Shown here in pieces: positions 1-5,516 of a DNA stretch of 5,516 nucleotides. This DNA comes from Bacteroidales bacterium (lineage in GTDB: Bacteria > Bacteroidota > Bacteroidia > Bacteroidales > SMBSF39), in NCBI GenBank assembly GCA_021107685.1, contig JAIOSH010000498.1:1-5516 (forward strand), given 5' to 3'. Below the pieces are notes generated by a model. It was not told the origin of the DNA. It did no database searches and saw only the letters and a list, made by a program, of their open reading frames with translations. A program made the translations under genes and the position numbers. How positions within the stretch are numbered: the stretch's first letter is position 1; each line of letters starts with the position of its first letter.

Positions 1-61
1 ACCAATTTTTATATTTATCAATAATAGTTAAGAGTTCGCCAAATAATATTTGTGTTGTCAT
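1..61 (-). CDS. Possible N-terminus of an unidentified gene running off the left edge
   Basis: An ATG at 61..59 on the minus strand opens a frame that stays open for 20 codons to the window edge (begins MTTQILFGEL, then LTIIDKYKNW). The piece is too short to assign a family. There is no Shine-Dalgarno, which is usual in Bacteroidota. A perfect TAnnTTTG-type match (TAAATTTG, at 64-71) lies only 2 bases before the ATG. That is too close to serve as the promoter of this exact start, so the match may be chance or the true start may lie further in. The gene would run in the same direction as the three-gene operon but is separated from it by about 440 bases, so it is probably not part of it. The opposite strand is also open over this stretch (1-266), which lowers confidence. 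Confidence 0.25.
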   Translation of the reverse strand, partial: MTTQILFGELLTIIDKYKNW

Positions 62-388
62 TTCAAATTTATTGGATGGTTCAGCCCTAACCGGTACGAT
101 ACTTAATAAGCAAATTCCGAATTCCATTTCTGATGTTTTTTACAATATTACAAAAATAACTTGGAATGATGGAATAATGAGTCCAATCCGAAAAGTCATA
201 GCCATAATGATATGCTTTCCCCCTTCCCAACTAAAAGGAGAAAGAGTTATATTGAGCAAGATTTAATTTATTATTCTTTGCTGGTTTCTTGTGCGTTTCC
301 CTCTTGAGGAAAAATGTACTAAAATAACGTGTGAATTTCACGTATTTATAATAATCAAATTATGTAGTGATAAACAAATAACTGAGAG
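62..388. other. Non-coding or unassigned stretch
   Basis: No convincing gene is seen here. The plus strand is open from the window edge to a stop at 264-266, with a TTG as the only start-like codon near its left part. The translation has no recognisable motif and its composition does not look like a conserved protein. A G/C-richer patch at 216-240 (runs of C, then AAGGAG) could form a weak six-pair hairpin on the minus strand. No rRNA, tRNA or CRISPR structure is visible. Confidence 0.4.
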
Positions 389-507
389 TATAATGTATAT
401 TCCTGTATCGTTTGGCTATGCGTAGTGTGGGATTTCGGAGTACTTCACTTTCGGTTTACTATAAAACTCGCATTATGCGTAGGTTTTATTAGGGGCTGGA
501 CATTATA
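389..507 (+). repeat. Long imperfect palindrome at the 3' end of the operon
   Basis: Read on the plus strand, 416-431 pairs with 467-482 over 16 consecutive positions. Eleven are Watson-Crick and five are G-T/T-G, with no true mismatch. After one A/A mismatch the stem continues with TTT/AAA (433-435 with 463-465), then a small internal loop, then an inner AGTA/TACT stem (439-442 with 457-460) and a loop of about 14 bases. The 9-mer TATGCGTAG occurs twice in direct orientation (417-425 and 474-482). An outer 8-bp inverted repeat, TATAATGT (389-396) and ACATTATA (500-507), brackets the whole element and overlaps the stop codon of the receiver-HEPN gene. On the minus strand, the direction of operon transcription, the five wobble pairs become C/A mismatches and no T-run follows, so it is not a standard intrinsic terminator. 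It may be a mobile or recombination-related palindromic element, or a structured plus-strand RNA. The structure is clear; its role is unknown. Confidence 0.7.
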
Positions 508-1432
508 ATCTTTCTTTTATTTCGTTAAGTATTTTATCGTAGTCTAAAATGTTTTTTCTTATTTCAACAATATCCTCTGTTTTTAATTCTTTCTTTTCAA
601 CAGTTCCATTTTCTTCAATAATTAGATATTCAATTCCCTCAATTGTTTCTGATTTGGCATGAGCCAAATCATTTCGAATATCAATTACATTTTTCTTATA
701 TTTTTCATAAGTAAATTTAACATCCAACTTCTCATTGTTAATAAGTTTCATTAGTGTTCTTGACCTTTTTGAAGCATCTAAAATTCGTTTTATCAATTTC
801 TTGTTCTCTGCATCTTTTGCTTTAAGATTACCTCTCTCATTGATTTTTTTCTCATTATCAACAAATAAACTTTTTGTATTGTCTTCCAATAATTTTATTA
901 TGTACTCTTTCAATCTTTGAGAATTAGCATTATCAGAATTCATAAATGAGATAATGATGTCTTCAATGATTCTGTCTAATCTACTTGTTTCTGCCATTAC
1001 CATACCTCGAACAGCATTTATTTCTTCAAATTTTTTGATTGTTTTACGATAGACTTGAAAAAACTTTTCCTCAAAATCTTCCCTATTAGATATGTAAACA
1101 CCCTCAAGAGAATTATTCATAAATACTTCTTGTAGTTTTTCAGAATCTTTTGAATAGAAAAGAATATCCGTAAAAATATTATTTTTTCTAACTTCTCTAA
1201 TGAAAGTATCTCCTGTCAAATCATTATCTAATTTAAAATCAATCAATATCAAATCGAAAGTTTTGAAATTTGGAAACTTCTTCGAGAGAATATTCAAATC
1301 TTTATAGTTTTTATGTGGAAATATTTCTAGTACAAATCCTGATTCAGTAATCTCATCTTTTATCATTTTTTCTGTTGATTCTTGCCAAGAAAAATCATTC
1401 TCAATCCATAAAATTCTATAATTCAACCTCAT
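503..1432 (-). CDS. Receiver domain fused to a putative HEPN ribonuclease-like domain (response-regulator-like effector)
   Basis: This 309-aa protein probably receives a signal from the ATPase/kinase-like protein encoded just upstream and acts through its C-terminal domain. Residues about 5-125 look like a CheY-type receiver. Strand 1 (YRILWIEND) has an acidic patch E11/N12/D13. The phosphoacceptor candidate is D65 in LILIDFKLDND, and S94 in ILFYSKD is in the usual Ser/Thr position. The conserved lysine near the end of the fold seems to be replaced (VYISNRED, N116/R117). Residues about 130-309 are almost wholly helical and contain IRNDLAHAK (251-259). This gives R253-x4-H258 with N254 after the Arg, the signature seen in many HEPN RNases. 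E148 in MAETSRLD (146-153) lies in an earlier helix that could complete the fold. There is no DNA-binding output domain (HTH), so it is unlikely to be a classical transcription factor. Its ATG lies 2 bases after the stop of the upstream gene (TAA-TT-ATG), implying translational coupling. The receiver call is firm. The HEPN call rests on the motif and helical context; a plain helical HEPN-like adaptor without nuclease activity is the main alternative. Confidence 0.85.
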   Translation of the reverse strand: MRLNYRILWIENDFSWQESTEKMIKDEITESGFVLEIFPHKNYKDLNILSKKFPNFKTFDLILIDFKLDNDLTGDTFIREVRKNNIFTDILFYSKDSEKLQEVFMNNSLEGVYISNREDFEEKFFQVYRKTIKKFEEINAVRGMVMAETSRLDRIIEDIIISFMNSDNANSQRLKEYIIKLLEDNTKSLFVDNEKKINERGNLKAKDAENKKLIKRILDASKRSRTLMKLINNEKLDVKFTYEKYKKNVIDIRNDLAHAKSETIEGIEYLIIEENGTVEKKELKTEDIVEIRKNILDYDKILNEIKERL

Positions 1433-1434
1433 AA

Positions 1435-3816
1435 TTACAATTCGATTTTAAATTCAATACCTTTGTTATAGCTTGGGTTAACACTAATATTACCGTTCAT
1501 TCTTTTTAGTGTTTTCTTGATATGTGCTAAGCCTAAACCTGAGCCATTTGTTGTTGTAAATCCTTCTTCAAAAATCAAGTTAGGATTAGTGATTGCAGAA
1601 GATAAACCTTTTCCATTATCTCGGTATGTAATAATTAGTTTATTATTATCAGTAATAAAATGAAACTCTATTTTATCAGCACCAATATCTTTTTTCCTTG
1701 AATTTCCAATTAAATTATCAATTATCATTGTAATTTCAAAAGGAACAAAATGTTTAATTATGCTAACATCACCGAAAAATTTAATTTCTAAATTCCTATA
1801 TAATTTCAAGTAAATATTATTTATATAATCCTTAATAAATCCAACTATATCTTGCGTAGTATCTTGAGTGGCTTTAAGAAAGTTCTTTTTTGTTGCGAAG
1901 TTAGTGACTGTGTTGATTAAACTATTGGCTAAGCTAATGTCTTCAATAAAATCATTTAATTCTTTTGTTGATATTTTTTGTCCTTTATTTATTTTCCTTT
2001 TTATTCTAATGATTTCTTTTGAAATAATATCAGACTTCATTCCAATTATATGAACTAAATCCCTTACATCATCATATTCTAATGCCTTAACTGATTTTAA
2101 GAATAAATTTTGTTTGGTTATTTGTTCTTTTTCAGTGCTTACTTTTTCTAATTTTTTCTCAATTTGTAGAGTTTCCTTTTCAGCTTCTTTTTTTGCTTCT
2201 TGAATTTGTTTAAAATCTTTTTTTATTTTTTTTACACTTTTCAGCAGATCCTTATCATCAAATTTTTCTGCTTTTTGTTCAATTATTTGAATAGTTTTCG
2301 TAGTACTCTTGTCTTGTTTTTCTTCAACAATCTTAAAGAAGTCCCTATCATATTCTATTTTCTCAATATATTTAGGCTCAATAGTAAGCCATTTTATAAA
2401 TCCTATTATTTCATTGTTTACAACATCTTGTATGGGTTCGCTAACTTTGGAAATTAGATTTCTCGAATCATCTAAAATTTTCACTTTAACATCTATAGCA
2501 GAAATAGCTGGCGAAAATTCACCAGTATTTTTGTCTTTGATAGGATCCCCCCATCTAATTACTTCTACTGTATAACGTTCAAGTCTTTTTAGTACAAAAT
2601 TTTCAAATAATTTTAATAATTTATCATAAACTATGGTTTTTATCAGTCCACCATCTCTACTTGATGTTTCTTGTAATTCTATGTTATTCCCGTTAATTTC
2701 TATTCTCCCTAATAAATCACGCGTTCCTAAAAACCTATTATAACCTTGTTGTTTCCTAATATCTAACTTTAAACTATCATCTCCTTGTTCACCAAATGGG
2801 TATATTCTAAAACCATTTTTATACATAAAAACAGAACCATATTTAACTGATTCCATACCCATTAAACGATGAAATATGTTTTTTGCACTTCTATTTAAAA
2901 CAAATAAAAAGATATTAATATTACTAAGAGATTTTTTTTTATCTATATCTTTAAATGGATTTTCTTCTTTGATTTTAAAAATTAAATTACCTCTGTCAAT
3001 CAATTCAGAAAAGATATATTTTCCATCAGAGGATATTTTCACATTTATGTTGGTAGTTTTAATTTGTAATGATTCGAAAAGTTTATTTTGAATTATACCG
3101 TTAACAATATCAAAATCATTAGTATTTTTTTCTTCTAATTCTTCATCTCGCTCTTTCTCATTTTTAGCAATTATTTCTATTGAGAAATTATTAGTATCGT
3201 TTTCCTGATTTGGATTGACTAATTTTACAAGAGATTTTTTTAATTTAAGAATTCGGTTTCTATCCCAAACTTCTCTTAATCCAGTAATTTCAAGAATAGT
3301 TCCGTGTTTAAGATTATAATTTATTGATTCTAATACCTGATGCTTAACATTAACATCAATAAATTCCTCTTTTGCATCTTTTTCAAATTCCTCCCAATTA
3401 ACAATAAGATTTTCAATCTTTGAACTTGTATTATCTTTAATTGTTATCAAGTTTAAAAAGCTTCCTAATCTGTCACAAGAAAAACGACCAACACCCTTTG
3501 CTCCTGCAAAATGTCTTTTTGTATTAATCTTATTTCTGTAATCATCAAATTCGGAACCGTCTTTTTTAGCTGAGTAGGCAACAAATAACCACTTTTCTTT
3601 TAACTCCTGATAATTCATTCCTTTTCCATTATCAAGAATAATAAGTTTTGCAAGAGCAGGATTATCCTGATTTTCAAAGATTACTTGAACATTTTCAGCA
3701 TTGGCATCAAAAGAGTTCTTTACAAGTTCAAAAACAGCTACAAATTCATCAGTAATTAATTCCTTACCAATTATATTTTTTAAATATGCACTTATTTTGA
3801 AATGTTCATTATTCAT
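1435..3816 (-). CDS. Dual GHKL ATPase: N-terminal MORC/paraMORC-like ATPase plus C-terminal histidine-kinase-like ATPase
   Basis: This 793-aa cytoplasmic protein has no membrane segments or signal peptide. The N-terminal GHKL module (about 1-180) shows the N-box E30-LVKNSFDA with N34 and D37, the D62-NGKGM motif and the glycine-rich lid GAKGVGRF (105-112). This resembles MORC/MutL/Hsp90-type ATPases. The following region, including GFRIYPFGEQGDD (335-347) and GYNRFLGTRDLLGRIEI (358-374), would be the transducer (S5-like) part. A lysine/glutamate-rich coiled coil spans about 515-575. Residues about 578-640 look like a histidine-kinase dimerisation helix pair, with DLVHIIGMKSDII placing H589 at the phosphoacceptor-like position. 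The C-terminal HATPase_c domain (about 655-793) has the N-box DNLIGNS (700-706), D733-NGKGL, F-box FEEGFTT and G2 box GSGLGLAHI (758-766). Both ATP sites look intact. GHKL proteins of this kind are known beside DNA methylases in restriction-modification-like loci. The start ATG overlaps the end of the methylase gene by 8 bp. The likely role is ATP-dependent sensing, with signalling to the downstream receiver protein. The domain calls are secure; kinase activity is inferred. Confidence 0.9.
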   Translation of the reverse strand: MNNEHFKISAYLKNIIGKELITDEFVAVFELVKNSFDANAENVQVIFENQDNPALAKLIILDNGKGMNYQELKEKWLFVAYSAKKDGSEFDDYRNKINTKRHFAGAKGVGRFSCDRLGSFLNLITIKDNTSSKIENLIVNWEEFEKDAKEEFIDVNVKHQVLESINYNLKHGTILEITGLREVWDRNRILKLKKSLVKLVNPNQENDTNNFSIEIIAKNEKERDEELEEKNTNDFDIVNGIIQNKLFESLQIKTTNINVKISSDGKYIFSELIDRGNLIFKIKEENPFKDIDKKKSLSNINIFLFVLNRSAKNIFHRLMGMESVKYGSVFMYKNGFRIYPFGEQGDDSLKLDIRKQQGYNRFLGTRDLLGRIEINGNNIELQETSSRDGGLIKTIVYDKLLKLFENFVLKRLERYTVEVIRWGDPIKDKNTGEFSPAISAIDVKVKILDDSRNLISKVSEPIQDVVNNEIIGFIKWLTIEPKYIEKIEYDRDFFKIVEEKQDKSTTKTIQIIEQKAEKFDDKDLLKSVKKIKKDFKQIQEAKKEAEKETLQIEKKLEKVSTEKEQITKQNLFLKSVKALEYDDVRDLVHIIGMKSDIISKEIIRIKRKINKGQKISTKELNDFIEDISLANSLINTVTNFATKKNFLKATQDTTQDIVGFIKDYINNIYLKLYRNLEIKFFGDVSIIKHFVPFEITMIIDNLIGNSRKKDIGADKIEFHFITDNNKLIITYRDNGKGLSSAITNPNLIFEEGFTTTNGSGLGLAHIKKTLKRMNGNISVNPSYNKGIEFKIEL

Positions 3817-5044
3817 TTAATAACTCTTTTAGTGTTAATCCTGCCAATTCACCAAATAATGGTGGAATTGCATTTCCAATTTGAGAATATCTGGGGACTT
3901 CCTTAACTCGTAGTTTTCCACCAGTTGTGTATTTTCCTTTAAATTCAAAATCATCAGGAAATGATTGCACACGTGCATATTCTCTTACTGTTAAAATTCT
4001 AGGTTCGCAGTAATGGACATAATCATCTGGATGAGTTGTAGTCGTTGGGGTAGGACTATTTGGATTTAAAACAACAATACTTCTTTTCTTTACATTAAAC
4101 TTCTTTCTTTCTGCATCAGTTAATCTCTTTCCTTTTGTAGTATTATTTATTAAAGTTAAAAAAAGATTAACTGTATTATCAGAATGCCTTGTAAGCCTAT
4201 GACTGTCAGGAATATTTGCCTTAATGCCCTGACGCATTATTTTTTGATAATTACTTTGATGCTCTAAGTATTTACTTGTTTTATACCCTTTTGAGTCTAA
4301 ACTATCAGCAATATTATCTTTATTTGATAATAAATCGGAAATCGCATCTTGAAGGCTTGGATTTATTTCAATACCTTTATTAATAATGAATTTTGTTTTA
4401 TTCTTCTTTATAAGCTCAAAAAATATTTGTGCTTCTATATCATTTCTATAATCTTTTCTAATACCAATTAAAATAAAACGAGTTCTTTTTTGTGGTACAC
4501 CGTATTCAGAAAAATCAATTAATTGTGCAAAAACATCGTATCCCGTATAATCTTTGCCATTTTGCTGTAATGCACTTGTTACATAATCAGAATATATTTT
4601 ACCCTTTGTTTTGTTTTCACCAAATTGTAATGTAAATCCTTTAACATTCTCAAAAAATATAATTTTAGGTTGAACCAATCTAATAAATTGAATATATTTA
4701 TTTAAAAGACTGTTTCTATCATCATTTTCATTTCTTCTTCCTGCTGTTGAAAAACCTTGACAGGGTGGGCCTCCTACTACCAAATCTACTATCCCTCTAT
4801 ATGTATGCAATTCTTTATGATGATTTTTAAGTATTTCATTAATATCGTGTTCTTTTTGCGGAAGCCATTCAGGCCAATCAAAATGCTTCTTTTTTTCAAT
4901 CAAGTTATGTTTTAATGATAAAAAAGCATCTGGACTTTTTTCAATGGCAAATATACCTTCCCAAATACCTGTATTGTAGAGTCCCAATGATAGACCTCCA
5001 CACCCAGCAAATAAATCAATATATTTCAATTTATTTTTCTCCAT
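3809..5044 (-). CDS. DNA (cytosine-5-)-methyltransferase (Dcm-like)
   Basis: This enzyme transfers a methyl group from S-adenosylmethionine to C5 of cytosine in a specific DNA sequence. At 411 aa it has the normal length for a stand-alone C5 methylase, with all main motifs in order: motif I DLFAGCGG (10-17, SAM binding), acidic E35 in motif II, motif IV GGPPCQGFS (91-99) with catalytic C95, motif VI ENVKG (132-136), motif VIII QKRTRF (185-190), a variable target-recognition region (about 200-335), motif IX RILTVREYARVQSFPDDF (349-366) and motif X QIGNAIPP (388-395). The target site cannot be read from the sequence. There is no N-terminal helix-turn-helix extension of the sort some autoregulating methylases carry. 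The start fits, since motif I begins at residue 10 as is usual and a -7-like promoter element lies directly upstream. It is the first gene of the operon and overlaps the dual-ATPase gene by 8 bp. No cognate restriction endonuclease is seen in the window, so it probably supplies self-marking for the partner proteins. Confidence 0.97.
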   Translation of the reverse strand: MEKNKLKYIDLFAGCGGLSLGLYNTGIWEGIFAIEKSPDAFLSLKHNLIEKKKHFDWPEWLPQKEHDINEILKNHHKELHTYRGIVDLVVGGPPCQGFSTAGRRNENDDRNSLLNKYIQFIRLVQPKIIFFENVKGFTLQFGENKTKGKIYSDYVTSALQQNGKDYTGYDVFAQLIDFSEYGVPQKRTRFILIGIRKDYRNDIEAQIFFELIKKNKTKFIINKGIEINPSLQDAISDLLSNKDNIADSLDSKGYKTSKYLEHQSNYQKIMRQGIKANIPDSHRLTRHSDNTVNLFLTLINNTTKGKRLTDAERKKFNVKKRSIVVLNPNSPTPTTTTHPDDYVHYCEPRILTVREYARVQSFPDDFEFKGKYTTGGKLRVKEVPRYSQIGNAIPPLFGELAGLTLKELLNE

Positions 5045-5090
5045 AATTTACAAAAATAATATATTAATGCATTTTTTATAGTAAATTATG
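5042..5090. promoter_or_regulatory. Inverted repeat straddling the methylase promoter and start codon (possible operator)
   Basis: CATAATTTAC (5042-5051) and GTAAATTATG (5081-5090) form a perfect 10-bp inverted repeat with a 29-bp A/T-rich spacer. The left arm covers the methylase start codon and the right arm lies upstream of the candidate -7 element. A third copy of the 9-mer ATAATTTAC is found at 5150-5158 in the same orientation as the left arm. Repeated half-sites around a promoter suggest binding by a regulator or by an operon product. The A/T-richness means chance cannot be excluded. Confidence 0.4.
5051..5058 (-). promoter_or_regulatory. Candidate Bacteroidota -7 promoter element for the three-gene operon
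   Basis: On the minus strand this reads TATTTTTG, an exact match to the Bacteroidota -7 consensus TAnnTTTG. It ends 6 bases before the methylase ATG, so transcription would begin at or within a few bases of the start codon, giving a leaderless or nearly leaderless mRNA. No clear TTG is seen at the expected -33 distance. In such A/T-rich DNA the match could be accidental. Confidence 0.4.
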
Positions 5091-5275
5091 TATCTTTTTT
5101 TACCTTGCCCATAACTATTCAGTTTAAAAGGTGGAATGTGAATCAATAAATAATTTACGAGATTAATGATGCTGATTATTTGTCCTTTGTGCTTTTTGAG
5201 TAGTCTTTTCGTTTAAATTACTTTGCGGAGTGGACTCAATACTGTAATGATGGAGTAATGGCGGAAGGTATAATT

Positions 5276-5310
5276 GTAATTAATAGTAATTGATTGTAAT
5301 TGTATGTAAC
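5276..5310. repeat. Four GTAATT-type motifs at exact 10-bp spacing
   Basis: GTAATT starts at 5276, 5286 and 5296, and a degenerate GTAAC follows at 5306. The period is exactly 10 bp, close to one helical turn, so all copies face the same side of the DNA. It could be a degenerate microsatellite-like repeat or a phased protein-binding or bending array. Confidence 0.55.
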
Positions 5311-5316
5311 AATAAA

Positions 5317-5358
5317 AACCATGTAACCATGAAACAATAGAAACCATGAAGCAATAGA
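5317..5358. repeat. 17-bp tandem repeat (AACCATGAARCAATAGA) with an extra half unit
   Basis: Units at 5325-5341 and 5342-5358 match at 16 of 17 positions, differing only A/G at one base. A further AACCATG lies just upstream at 5317-5323. Simple tandem repeats of this appearance are compatible with Bacteroidota intergenic DNA. No protein-coding frame or CRISPR-like spacing is present. Confidence 0.6.
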
Positions 5359-5392
5359 TTCCCCAATTCAATAATATTGTTTAGAAATTTAC

Positions 5393-5400
5393 TAACTTCG
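5393..5400 (+). promoter_or_regulatory. Candidate -7 promoter element of the right-edge gene
   Basis: TAACTTCG differs from the Bacteroidota -7 consensus TAnnTTTG at one position and lies 13 bases before the ATG at 5414, implying a very short 5' leader. A TTG at 5378-5380 is too close (12 bases between them) to be a well-spaced -33 element, so this is tentative. Confidence 0.3.
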
Positions 5401-5413
5401 TGAAAATTTTTTT

Positions 5414-5516
5414 ATGAAAAAAATAATTGCTTTTCTGAAAGAATATGGTAATGAGATAGTCAGAAATTTTCTTTTTATTTTAAGTGTGATTTTGCTCTTT
5501 TTGATTTTTCCAAAAG
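5414..5516 (+). CDS. N-terminus of a membrane protein, probably a 7TM HD-family phosphohydrolase (PgpH-like); truncated by the window edge
   Basis: The ATG at 5414 opens a frame that runs off the window after 34 codons. It begins MKKIIAFLKEYGNEIVRN and continues with a hydrophobic stretch (FLFILSVILLFLIF, residues 19-32) ending in PK. A short charged amphipathic N-terminus followed by one signal-anchor-like helix and FPK is what I recall for Bacteroidota members of the 7TMR-HD (HDIG) phosphohydrolase family, which degrade cyclic di-AMP from the inner membrane. Only the membrane anchor is directly visible; the family assignment is from resemblance and the HD domain would lie outside the window. 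It is divergent from the methylase operon and probably a chromosomal housekeeping neighbour rather than part of the defence-like system. Confidence 0.6.
   Translation, partial: MKKIIAFLKEYGNEIVRNFLFILSVILLFLIFPK

Larger units (their letters stand above)
5045..5413. other. Divergent intergenic region between the operon and the right-edge gene
   Basis: This stretch of 369 bases has no supportable gene. It holds, from left to right, the operon promoter/operator candidates (5042-5090), a third ATAATTTAC half-site (5150-5158), a GATGGAGTAATGG segment (5249-5261), a 10-bp-phased GTAATT array (5276-5310), a 17-bp tandem repeat (5325-5358) and a candidate -7 element for the plus-strand gene (5393-5400). 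The two flanking genes are divergently transcribed from it. Confidence 0.6.

Noticed and set aside
1..266. Open plus-strand frame at the left edge (TTG start possible at 72)
   Set aside because: The translation has no recognisable motif, only a rare start codon, and overlaps a competing minus-strand frame. It could be a chance open stretch.
416..482. Rho-independent terminator of the operon
   Set aside because: On the transcribed strand the stem has five C/A mismatches and no T-run follows.
389..507. Canonical integron attC site
   Set aside because: The palindrome resembles the general shape, but the RYYYAAC and GTTRRRY core boxes are not found in the required positions and orientation; the nearest (GTTTGGC at 410-416) is mismatched and wrongly placed.
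735..920. Short plus-strand frame inside the receiver-HEPN gene
   Set aside because: It is an antisense shadow, hydrophobic only because it is the complement of Lys/Asn-rich coding DNA.
503..1432. Classical transcription-regulating response regulator
   Set aside because: No HTH or winged-helix output domain is visible; the C-terminal half carries an R-x4-H motif instead.
1868..3091. Several plus-strand frames of 61-88 codons inside the dual-ATPase gene
   Set aside because: They are all antisense to a gene with intact conserved motifs, and their Phe/Leu/Ile-rich translations reflect complemented Lys/Glu/Asn codons rather than membrane proteins.
5317..5358. CRISPR repeats
   Set aside because: The units are 17 bp, directly abutting and without unique spacers, so this is a simple tandem repeat.

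Overview
The window is strongly A+T-rich and most likely comes from a member of the Bacteroidota. The starts lack Shine-Dalgarno sequences, TAnnTTTG-type -7 promoter elements lie close to start codons, and the protein entering at the right edge resembles a Bacteroidota membrane HD-phosphohydrolase. No phylogenetic marker is present, so this placement is an inference.

The centre (503-5044, minus strand) is one tightly packed operon of three genes. The order of transcription is: (1) a complete 411-aa C5-cytosine DNA methyltransferase; (2) a 793-aa protein with two separate GHKL-type ATP-binding modules, a MORC/paraMORC-like one at the N-terminus and a histidine-kinase-like one at the C-terminus, joined by a coiled coil and a dimerisation/phosphoacceptor-like segment with a candidate His589; (3) a 309-aa protein with an N-terminal receiver domain (candidate phosphoacceptor Asp65) and a helical C-terminal domain carrying an R-x4-H motif (Arg253 to His258) typical of HEPN ribonucleases. 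The first two genes overlap by 8 bp and the last two are 2 bp apart, so they are probably made in a coupled way as parts of one system.

The operon looks like a restriction-modification locus without a recognisable restriction nuclease. The proposed reading (inference) is an anti-invader system. The methylase marks self DNA, the dual-ATPase protein senses foreign or unmodified DNA or another stress, and it signals by phosphotransfer or direct contact to the receiver-HEPN protein, whose RNase-like domain would be the toxic effector. GHKL (paraMORC) proteins next to DNA methylases are known from comparative genomics. Two-component-like defence (Detocs) and HEPN effectors are also known. The combination seen here is what merits attention.

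Left flank (1-502): there is no confident complete gene. A 20-codon minus-strand reading frame may be the start of a gene running off the left edge. A long imperfect palindrome (389-507) abuts and overlaps the stop codon of the last operon gene.

Right flank (5045-5516): a 369-bp non-coding region holds the probable operon promoter, three copies of the 9-mer ATAATTTAC (two as an inverted pair straddling the methylase promoter and start), a 10-bp-phased GTAATT repeat and a 17-bp tandem repeat. A divergent plus-strand gene then begins at 5414 and runs off the window.
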